From: an uncultured Intestinimonas sp.
GTDB lineage: Bacteria; Bacillota_A; Clostridia; Oscillospirales; Oscillospiraceae
Direction of reading: 5' to 3'
DNA: 7,914 nucleotides
NCBI GenBank assembly: GCA_958435885.1
Contig: CAUBHZ010000066.1
Location: 1-7,914, forward strand
The notes beneath the pieces were generated by a model. That model saw only the letters and a program-made list of their open reading frames with translations. It ran no database searches and was not told the DNA's origin. The position numbers and the translations under genes are program-made. Of this stretch, positions 1 to 5,805 are shown piece after piece. Every line of letters begins with the position of its first letter. Positions within the stretch are counted from its first letter, which is position 1.

Positions 1-808
1 GGCGTATGGTGTTCAGCCAAACCGCCCCGGGCAGGTCGTCGGTGAGGTAGGCCACAGGCTCCCCATACACCTCCAGCTTCCAGTCCTCCCCCTCTCTGAT
101 TAGGGTAAACCGCTCCAGAGGGGCGTCGTAGTAGTTGCCCAGGCCCACCAGGGCAAAGTCCAGCCGGTCCTCCGTCCGGGCAAGGAGCATAAGGCTGTCA
201 AAGCAGTAGGTCGCTGGGGGCAGGAAGGTGCCGCCGTCCATGTAGGCGCCCTCCCGCCACCAGAGACCGCCGTCCAGGTCCCTGAGCCATGGGTCATCGT
301 CGGGGTCCAGGTACTGGTCCATGCGGTGCTCGTCGGCGAAGGCGGCGTCCACGGCGGCCCGGACCTCCGCCACCGAGGCGTACTTTGGGAAGGGGTACCA
401 AGCCCGGCCCTGATCGTCGTAGCGGGGCTCCCCCTGGGCCTGGGCCGCCGGCGTATAGCCCAGGCAGTCACACAATACCGTGTAGGCGGCATCCATCTTT
501 TCCCGGAGGAGGGCGGCGTAGTCTGCCCGCTCCTCGGCGGTGATGGAAAGCGGCTCGCCAGCGCCCCAGTTCTGCTGCCAGAGGGCAGAGAGGTCCACCT
601 CTTCATACTGAAGATGTTCTGACGTCTCCTCCACAGCGGGACCGCAGGCCACTATGGTCCCAAACGTGCCCACGCACAGAATAGTGAGCAGGATGGGGAG
701 CACCCCACTTCGCCTGGGCGCGGTCAGCAGATCGTTGAGCCGGGCCCTGAGCAGGCGCTTACCGGTGTGAAATTCGGTGGAAAACCAGGTGCGGGGACAG
801 CGGTTCAT
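1..808 (-). CDS. Membrane-anchored sensor-like protein (array copy 1), 3' end outside window
   Basis: The frame is open from an ATG at 808 to the left edge, giving 269 visible residues and no stop. Residues 1-35 are a basic cytosolic stretch with the motif C-P-R-T-W-F-S-T-E (residues 4-12). Residues 36-54 form a membrane segment ending IVAC (Cys55), and the rest is probably extracytoplasmic. This N-terminus is shared with the three genes upstream and resembles the linker plus TM4 of M56/BlaR1 receptors. Residues about 130-250 contain aromatic-rich strands (Y-D-D-Q-G, D-G-G-L-W-W, E-D-W-K-L), with a similar stretch in the preceding gene. The pattern loosely recalls IseA-type DL-endopeptidase inhibitor domains; that is a weak inference from memory. 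The start is fixed by AGGAGG six bases before the ATG, overlapping the TAG stop of the preceding gene, which implies translational coupling. It has one more residue before the T-W-F motif than the other copies. The function is not known. Confidence 0.85.
   Translation of the reverse strand, partial: MNRCPRTWFSTEFHTGKRLLRARLNDLLTAPRRSGVLPILLTILCVGTFGTIVACGPAVEETSEHLQYEEVDLSALWQQNWGAGEPLSITAEERADYAALLREKMDAAYTVLCDCLGYTPAAQAQGEPRYDDQGRAWYPFPKYASVAEVRAAVDAAFADEHRMDQYLDPDDDPWLRDLDGGLWWREGAYMDGGTFLPPATYCFDSLMLLARTEDRLDFALVGLGNYYDAPLERFTLIREGEDWKLEVYGEPVAYLTDDLPGAVWLNTIR
644..808 (-). repeat. Anchor-coding repeat, copy 1
   Basis: This is the first 55 codons of the leftmost gene, encoding the shared linker and membrane segment up to Cys55. 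The 19-bp core at 773-791 (plus strand ttcggtggaaaaccaggtg) occurs with at most two changes in all four copies. Its membrane-segment half (645-706) matches copy 2 at 2350-2411 with about eight differences in 62 bases, counted by eye. Confidence 0.85.
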
Positions 809-814
809 GGTGCG

Positions 815-821
815 CCTCCTA
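815..821 (-). promoter_or_regulatory. Ribosome binding site of copy 1 overlapping the stop of copy 2
   Basis: On the minus strand TAGGAGG carries both the TAG stop of copy 2 (821-819) and the AGGAGG Shine-Dalgarno of copy 1 (820-815), six bases before the ATG at 808. Ribosomes finishing copy 2 would sit on this site, so the two genes are probably translationally coupled. Confidence 0.85.
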
Positions 822-2510
822 TTCTGAGAGGGTCCAGGTCTGGCCGTCAAAGACAAAGGACAGGCGTTCGGCCTGATAGGTGAAGTCCACCCGGTCCTGG
901 GCGGCAGTGGTGACGGTGAAGTCCGCTCCGTCGGGGACGGTGTCCAGATCCCGGACGGCGGAGAGGAGCCCGGGCAGCAGCTGCCCCCAGGCCGACCTTG
1001 TGATGGTAAAGCCCTGGACCGCCGCTCCGTCGGCGATGGCCTGAGCAGTGCTGGGGAGAAGGGCGTTCCCCTCCAGGTCGCTCCGGGGGACGATGGCGAT
1101 GGGAGTGTAGTGCCACAGGTCGTCCCGGAGGGCCAGGAGGGCCGGCTTGCCCTGACCACCGAGGACAGCGAGCCAGCCCGAGCCGTCCGGGGACATGCCC
1201 TCGGTGAGCGGGGTGCCGGAGGCGCCCTGGAGCCGGTAGTCGAAGCGCCAGGCCTCCAGCACGTAGCCGTCGGCCAGGGTCCGCACCAGTCCGCCCAGGG
1301 TGTCTCCGGTGCCGCTGGTCACATCCAGCTCGGTGATCACCCTGCCGGTGATGGTCACACCCAGAGAGGCCTCCAGCTCCCCGGCCATCCGGTCCATCTC
1401 GGCCTCCACGGCGGCCACCAGGGCGGCGGGTTTGCCGTCGGCGGCGCTGGGAGGGGAATAGGGTGCGTCCAGCCGGTAGTATTTGGTGAAAATCCAGCCG
1501 CTCTCCTGGGGGGAGGACCGCTGGACCTGGAAGGTCCAGGTGCAGGGCTGGCCGTGGTCGGTGCCCTCCAGGGTAAAGGTATAGCGGGTATCGCTCACCT
1601 CGGTGAGGAACAGGGTGCTCACGTCGGCGGTGTAGTCCCAGTCCAGGAACTCGGCCGCGTCGGCCCGGACCCACAGCCCGCCTCCCCATTCCAGAAAGAG
1701 GGGGTCGGGGACGTAGACATAGGTCTGGAAGAGTTCGGTGGCGGTCTCACGGCCAAACCGGTAGAGGAGGCCGCTGAGGACCTGATCGTCCATCCGGAGC
1801 TGCTCGTCCCACTGCTGGTAACCGGCGAGCCGGAGCCGGGTCACCCCATTGCCGTCCACCCATGGATCTCCTTCGATGGTGGCGGCGGCGATGAGGGGGG
1901 CAAAGGCGGCGTCTGCCTCCTCCAGGAGGGACCGGCAGAGGAGCTTTTGACCCGCGGCCACCAGAGACGGGTCGGACTCCGCCAGCAGGGCGTCCACAGC
2001 CGCCTGGACCGCCGTGCTGTCCACATAGCTGGCGGTGGTCAGGGGGACGTAGTCCTCCCCGATGCGCTGGAAGAGAAACAGGGTGGTCCAACCGTCAAAG
2101 AGGTAACCGTTCTCGTCGATGGACATGCCCCCGGCCAGGGTGGTGGTGTCCGGGTCAAAGTCCCTGGTGCCCAGCTGGGCCCGGTAGAGCTCCAGAGTGC
2201 CCTCCTTCAGAACATGGTCGTAGGACCCGGCGGGGGAGAGGAACTGCCACACGCCTTTCTCGCCGGCCAGGTCCTGGGCGTAGTCGGAGACGGCGGTGGG
2301 GATGACCTCGGCGGTGGCGGCGGGCGTCTCTGGAGTGCCTGCCTGGTCACAGGCCACCATGGTCCCGAAGGTGGCCACACACAGGAGCGTGAGCAGGATG
2401 GGGAGCACCCCCATCCGCTTGGGGCCGGCCAGAAGGCTGCGGAGCCGGAGCTTGAGAAAGCCCTTGCCGCTGTTGAACTCGGTGGAGAACCAGGTGTGGG
2501 GTGCACGCAT
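819..2510 (-). CDS. Membrane-anchored sensor-like protein (array copy 2), 563 aa
   Basis: The protein has the shared anchor at residues 1-54: A-P-H-T-W-F-S-T-E at 3-11, basic residues to about 32, and a membrane segment at about 34-53 ending MVAC. The ectodomain has three recognisable parts. Residues about 105-160 and about 418-474 are two divergent copies of one module (L-E-x-[YW]-R, then [AE]-G-M-S-x-D-x-x-G-[YW]). A related module occurs in the gene at the right edge of the window. Residues about 255-345 resemble the ectodomain of the next gene (G-G-L-W-V-R). A longer frame reaches an ATG at 2615, but that codon lies inside the preceding gene. The ATG at 2510 has AAAGGAGGG seven bases upstream and restores the shared N-terminus. 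The gene starts 20 nt after the previous stop. Met at -3 of the lipobox-like site makes lipoprotein processing doubtful. The ligand and function are unknown. Confidence 0.9.
   Translation of the reverse strand: MRAPHTWFSTEFNSGKGFLKLRLRSLLAGPKRMGVLPILLTLLCVATFGTMVACDQAGTPETPAATAEVIPTAVSDYAQDLAGEKGVWQFLSPAGSYDHVLKEGTLELYRAQLGTRDFDPDTTTLAGGMSIDENGYLFDGWTTLFLFQRIGEDYVPLTTASYVDSTAVQAAVDALLAESDPSLVAAGQKLLCRSLLEEADAAFAPLIAAATIEGDPWVDGNGVTRLRLAGYQQWDEQLRMDDQVLSGLLYRFGRETATELFQTYVYVPDPLFLEWGGGLWVRADAAEFLDWDYTADVSTLFLTEVSDTRYTFTLEGTDHGQPCTWTFQVQRSSPQESGWIFTKYYRLDAPYSPPSAADGKPAALVAAVEAEMDRMAGELEASLGVTITGRVITELDVTSGTGDTLGGLVRTLADGYVLEAWRFDYRLQGASGTPLTEGMSPDGSGWLAVLGGQGKPALLALRDDLWHYTPIAIVPRSDLEGNALLPSTAQAIADGAAVQGFTITRSAWGQLLPGLLSAVRDLDTVPDGADFTVTTAAQDRVDFTYQAERLSFVFDGQTWTLSE
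1089..1259 (-). repeat. Second copy of the internal module in array copy 2
   Basis: This encodes residues 418-474 of array copy 2: L-E-A-W-R-F-D-Y-R-L, then E-G-M-S-P-D-G-S-G-W and a following strand. It aligns by eye with residues 106-160 of the same protein and with residues 72-130 of the gene at the right edge. The similarity is seen at protein level only. Confidence 0.5.
2031..2198 (-). repeat. First copy of the internal module in array copy 2
   Basis: This encodes residues 105-160: T-L-E-L-Y-R-A-Q-L, then L-A-G-G-M-S-I-D-E-N-G-Y. It is closer to the module in the right-edge gene (L-A-G-G-M-E-M-D-E-E-G-W) than to the second copy within its own protein, which suggests exchange between genes of the operon. 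Confidence 0.55.
2349..2510 (-). repeat. Anchor-coding repeat, copy 2
   Basis: These 54 codons encode the same linker plus membrane segment. The core lies at 2478-2496. The membrane part pairs with copy 1 (G-V-L-P-I-L-L-T-x-L-C-V), not with copies 3 and 4. The linker part is the most diverged of the four, with K-G-F-L-K-L-R-L in place of K-R-L-L-x-T-R-L. Confidence 0.85.
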
Positions 2511-2516
2511 ACAGAG

Positions 2517-2525
2517 CCCTCCTTT
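2517..2525 (-). promoter_or_regulatory. Ribosome binding site fixing the start of copy 2
   Basis: AAAGGAGGG lies seven bases before the ATG at 2510. It rules in that ATG over the in-frame ATG at 2615, which is within the preceding gene and would add 35 residues unlike any other copy. Confidence 0.88.
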
Positions 2526-2530
2526 CGGGG

Positions 2531-4069
2531 TCAGTACAGGGTGAATACGGCCTTGGAGGTAAGCCACTGGAGCAGTGCATTGTAGTCCGTCCAGAACTGG
2601 GAGCTGGGGGACCATGTGAAGTCGGTGACGGGGAGGTAGTACCAGCCGTTGCCGCCGGGGACGCCGGGGACGGCGGACCGGCCCAGCAGGTTGATCTCCC
2701 GGCCCTCGGGCAGGGTGGGCAGGGGGTCCTCCGGCCCGGCCAGGATCTGGACCAGACAGCCGGAGCCGGGCTCGATGCCCTCCGGCTCCACGCCGCCGCG
2801 CAGGGAGACGTACCGCTCATAAGCGGGGCGGTAGTAGACGGCCAGACCGCCCTCCACCTCGCGGAAAATGAGCGAGGAGTTGTGGTAGTCGCCCCGATCG
2901 GGCAGCTCCCAGGAGAAGTGGAGGGCGTCGCTGGTGAAAAGGGCCTCCTCCGGCGAGAAATAGTTCCCGTCGGTGACGGTGGGGAGGTAGCGGTCCCAGG
3001 TGGGCGCGTCCATGAGCCGGAAGTAATCCTCCGCCAGGGAGGCCAGGGCCTCCTCGCTCTCCGCCTCCCCGGCACTGTAGCGGCCCAGATAGATATACTG
3101 GTTGGTAGAAAAGAAGTAGACCGAGTAGGGGGTGGGGTCTATCCAGTCGGGCTGGCCGGAGAGGGTGAGGGGGCAGCGATAGGCGGCGATGCCGTCAAAG
3201 CCGCGGCTGGCCGGGTCCTCCGGGTCGTAGTAGAGGACGGCGGCCAGGGTCATATCGCCGTAGGCGTAGTTCCCCCCGCCAGCCTGGGCCAGGGCGTACT
3301 GGTCCAGCTCGGGATAGAAGTAGCCCGCGGGGTCGGAGACGGTCTCCGGAAAGCGGAAGGTGCCGGGGATATAGGAGAGGAGACCGCCCAGGGAGGTGTT
3401 TACGTTGACGACCTGGCCCTCCTTCTGGTACTGGTACCAGTCGTCCAGTACCGTCCAGCCGGTGCCGGTCCGCTGGGCCGCCCGGAAGCCCCACACAGGG
3501 GGGAAGGCGTCCGAGATATAGTCCCCCAGATAGAAGAAGGTGAGCTCCCCCTTCGGGTCCATATCGGTGTATTGCGCCACCAGGGCGGGGAGAGAATCCC
3601 GAAAGGCCAGCGCTTCCTGGGGAAGATTGGGCGCCACCAGGTAGATGCTGCTGTAGGAGGCGGCGGTGGGGCGGAGCTGTACCGTACCGGAGGACAGGTC
3701 CGCGCTGACCTCAGCCACCGTATCTTCTCCTTGGAGAAGGTCATAGTACCAGTACTCTGTGCCGTTGAGCTCCACGGAGAAGGGCTCGGAGAGGGTGAGG
3801 TTCCCCTCCTCCAGCCCCAGGGCGGCGGGGGCCAGGCGGAGAACGGTTTCGGCAATCTCGTCCTCCACCAGCACCGGGGCGTTGGACTCCTCCGCCGGGG
3901 TGGTGCGGCAGGCCACCAGGGTCCCAGCGCAGAGGGCCAGGGCGGCCGCCAGGACCGCCAGGGCACGGCCCCGCTTCGGGGCGGGGCGGAGCAGGTCCCG
4001 GAGGCGGGTGTGCAGCAGGCGTTTGCCGCCTTTCAGTTCGGTGGAGAACCAGGTGTGGGGACAGTTCAT
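2531..4069 (-). CDS. Membrane-anchored sensor-like protein (array copy 3), 512 aa
   Basis: The N-terminus is nearly the same as that of the preceding gene: C-P-H-T-W-F-S-T-E-L-K-G-G-K at residues 3-16, a basic stretch to about 36, then an Ala/Leu-rich membrane segment ending LVAC (Cys54). The ectodomain (55-512) is rich in Tyr, Trp, Asp and Gly, with little resemblance to the other copies by eye. Residues about 65-133 (ending V-A-E-V-S-A-D-L-S-S-G-T-V) look like a PepSY or YcdB-type strand-turn unit, which is a weak inference. The remainder (about 140-512) is not recognised; a stretch at about 340-360 looks helical. The start is supported by AAGGAGG nine bases upstream, and the gap after the previous stop is 18 nt. 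LVAC fits a lipobox, but the basic N-terminus is much longer than in ordinary lipoprotein signals, so a TM4-like anchor is equally likely. Confidence 0.9.
   Translation of the reverse strand: MNCPHTWFSTELKGGKRLLHTRLRDLLRPAPKRGRALAVLAAALALCAGTLVACRTTPAEESNAPVLVEDEIAETVLRLAPAALGLEEGNLTLSEPFSVELNGTEYWYYDLLQGEDTVAEVSADLSSGTVQLRPTAASYSSIYLVAPNLPQEALAFRDSLPALVAQYTDMDPKGELTFFYLGDYISDAFPPVWGFRAAQRTGTGWTVLDDWYQYQKEGQVVNVNTSLGGLLSYIPGTFRFPETVSDPAGYFYPELDQYALAQAGGGNYAYGDMTLAAVLYYDPEDPASRGFDGIAAYRCPLTLSGQPDWIDPTPYSVYFFSTNQYIYLGRYSAGEAESEEALASLAEDYFRLMDAPTWDRYLPTVTDGNYFSPEEALFTSDALHFSWELPDRGDYHNSSLIFREVEGGLAVYYRPAYERYVSLRGGVEPEGIEPGSGCLVQILAGPEDPLPTLPEGREINLLGRSAVPGVPGGNGWYYLPVTDFTWSPSSQFWTDYNALLQWLTSKAVFTLY
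3908..4069 (-). repeat. Anchor-coding repeat, copy 3
   Basis: These 54 codons have the core at 4037-4055. The segment 3977-4044 matches copy 4 at 5684-5751 with about six differences in 68 bases by eye, much closer than the ectodomains that follow. The Ala/Leu-rich membrane segment is of the copy 3/4 type. Confidence 0.88.
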
Positions 4070-4087
4070 GGAAGGGAGCCTCCTTGC

Positions 4088-5776
4088 TCAGATGTCCAGC
4101 ACCAGCCCCCGGGACAGGGTCCAGGGACCGGCGGCGTTGGTGACGGAGAAGTGACCTGCCTGGGCGCCGTCCACGGTAAGGTCCACTCGCCACTCATCCC
4201 CGTCGGTGACGCAGACGGGGGTGCCGTCGGGGACCTCCTCTCCGGTGTCCGGGTCCAGGTTGGCGGTGCGGAGGGAGGCGGTCCGGGTCTGGGTAAAGGA
4301 GAAGGTCAGCCGTTCCCACACGTCGTCCCCGAAGGCAACCACTAGGGCCTCGCCGGGCGTAGTCCCGGGGAGGCCGTCCACAAAGGCCTGGGCGGCGGCC
4401 TCCATGTTCTGGTTTTCCGCCGTCACCGGGGTGAAGAAGCAGCGGCTCAGGTAGAGGGGGAGCAGCTCGTCGGCGGCGGGGGTGCGGAGCAGGACGGGCA
4501 TGCCCTCGGCCTCATAGGCGGTGTCCAGCTGGGCGCAGAGGTCCGCCGGGGCGCCCTGACTTTGGTAGAAGGCGCCGGGGCTCATGTCGTCGCCTCCGTC
4601 CACCCCGGCGGTGACGGTGTAGCCGTCCCCCACGGCCTCCACGGTAAAGACGGCACAGTCGCTGCCGCCTCCCTGGTTGGCCCCACGCTGGAGGAGAAAG
4701 TCGTAGTAGTAGGTCCGGTGGAGGATGCAGAGGTAGCGGGTGGCGTTCCCCTCCTCATAGCTGCCCACCACCGTGACCCGGGGCAGACAGAGGTCGGCGC
4801 TGCCGGACTGCGATGTGCGCAGGTTCAGGGCGGCGTCGTAAAGTGCGCCCTCCAGGGAGGCGGGGTCCAGGCCCAGATAGGCGGCGGTGGGGCTCCACAG
4901 GGCCAGGGGGCGGGTCACGACGAATCCGTTCTCCGGTGCGCCCATTGTCCGCCACTGACACCACAGAGGCGGGTCCATAACGTCCACAAGCTCGGCGGGG
5001 ACGAAGGTGTCCACATCGGTGGAATAGGTCTCCTGGAAGCGGTTGAGGTTGCCCTGGTTCCAGGTGTAGAGCCCCAGCCAGGGGTCCATGCCCTCGGCTC
5101 CGTCCACGTTGGCCCCCTGGAGGTAGAAGGTCACATCGTCGTCCTCGCCGATGCGGAAGCCCCGGATGGAGAAGCTGTCCTCGTCCAGGGGGAGGGGAAG
5201 TTCCCCAGATGCCAGGGCCTCCGCCACCGCCTCCCGGAGGGTGCCCTCGGTGATGCCGGCCAGGTCCAGGGCCTCCTCCACGGTGACCGAGCGGCGCTCC
5301 TGCCGGTCGTAGACCCAGGCGTACAGGTCGCCGTCGGTGCCGTAGTTGGGGTAGACGTTCTCCAGCAGGGCCAGGTTCAGGTAGCGCTCCGTGGTGACGG
5401 GATAGGCGGCCACCTCGCACCAGGTGCCGCTCTGGTAGGGGTCGTCCATGTAGACCTGGTACACCGCCTTCCGCTCCAGCAGGGCGGCGTTGATGGCCTG
5501 GGCGTCGGAGCTGTCATCCCCGGCGATCTGGGGGATCTCCAGAATGCTGCCCCGGTCGTTATAGTACTGGGTATCCATGACGATGTGGGCAGTGGCGTCA
5601 CCGGCACCGGACCGGCAGGCCACCAGGGCACCGGCGCAGAGAGCCAGCACCGCCGCCATAGCGGCCAGCGCCCGGCCACGCCTCGGGGCGGGGCGCAGCA
5701 GGCCCCGGAGACGGGTGCGCAGAAGGCGCTTGCCGCCTTTCAGTTCGGTGGAAAACCAGGTGTGAGGACAGTGCAT
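4088..5776 (-). CDS. Membrane-anchored sensor-like protein (array copy 4, next to the M56 gene), 562 aa
   Basis: This is the first gene after the M56 protease. The shared anchor is residues 1-54: C-P-H-T-W-F-S-T-E-L-K-G-G-K at 3-16, basic to about 36, membrane segment 37-53, then LVAC with Cys54. The ectodomain seems to have three parts. Residues about 65-260 (I-L-E-I-P-Q-I; Y-L-N-L-A-L; V-T-V-E-E-A-L-D-L-A-G) recall the DUF3298 region of RsiV/PdaC-type proteins (moderate to weak inference). Residues about 305-420 (V-T-V-V-G-S-Y-E-E-G-N-A-T-R-Y-L-C, later D-G-Y-T-V-T) resemble the domain following TM4 in many clostridial M56 receptors. Residues about 445-560 are a small C-terminal domain ending in P-W-T-L-S. 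If the middle match holds, this is the ancestral sensor half of the adjacent protease. The start has AAAGGAG six bases upstream; the gap to the M56 stop is 29 nt, in a different frame. Confidence 0.9.
   Translation of the reverse strand: MHCPHTWFSTELKGGKRLLRTRLRGLLRPAPRRGRALAAMAAVLALCAGALVACRSGAGDATAHIVMDTQYYNDRGSILEIPQIAGDDSSDAQAINAALLERKAVYQVYMDDPYQSGTWCEVAAYPVTTERYLNLALLENVYPNYGTDGDLYAWVYDRQERRSVTVEEALDLAGITEGTLREAVAEALASGELPLPLDEDSFSIRGFRIGEDDDVTFYLQGANVDGAEGMDPWLGLYTWNQGNLNRFQETYSTDVDTFVPAELVDVMDPPLWCQWRTMGAPENGFVVTRPLALWSPTAAYLGLDPASLEGALYDAALNLRTSQSGSADLCLPRVTVVGSYEEGNATRYLCILHRTYYYDFLLQRGANQGGGSDCAVFTVEAVGDGYTVTAGVDGGDDMSPGAFYQSQGAPADLCAQLDTAYEAEGMPVLLRTPAADELLPLYLSRCFFTPVTAENQNMEAAAQAFVDGLPGTTPGEALVVAFGDDVWERLTFSFTQTRTASLRTANLDPDTGEEVPDGTPVCVTDGDEWRVDLTVDGAQAGHFSVTNAAGPWTLSRGLVLDI
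5615..5776 (-). repeat. Anchor-coding repeat, copy 4
   Basis: These 54 codons have the core at 5744-5762. This copy directly follows the M56 gene and may be the source copy, because in a normal M56 receptor the same segment would continue the protease reading frame. It is closest to copy 3. Confidence 0.88.
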
Positions 5777-5805
5777 GATAAACTCCTTTCGCGGTGGAAA
5801 CGCGG

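Noticed and set aside
1110..2585. 491-residue plus-strand open frame
   Set aside because: It is antisense to array copy 2 with low-complexity Gly/Glu-rich translation and no ribosome site that I could see.
2511..2615. 35-residue N-terminal extension of array copy 2
   Set aside because: The extension lies in the coding region and stop of copy 3, has no ribosome site that I could see, and would hide the conserved anchor start at 2510.
3968..3982. GC-rich hairpin (6-bp stem, 3-base loop)
   Set aside because: It sits inside the anchor-coding repeat of copy 3, has no following T-run, and is only partly preserved in copy 4. It looks like a by-product of Arg/Pro/Gly codons rather than a terminator.
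2501..4345. 614-residue plus-strand open frame
   Set aside because: It is antisense to array copies 3 and 4, is Gly/Val/Gln-rich without domain pattern, and spans the gene junctions. High G+C makes long antisense frames common.
1..5776. Penicillin-binding sensor domains as in BlaR1/MecR1
   Set aside because: I found no SxxK followed by a KTG-type motif in any of the four ectodomains.
5777..5805. Frameshift or assembly error separating the M56 gene from copy 4
   Set aside because: The gap holds a well-placed ribosome site and ATG, and the same N-terminus recurs at three further genes, so the split looks genuine.
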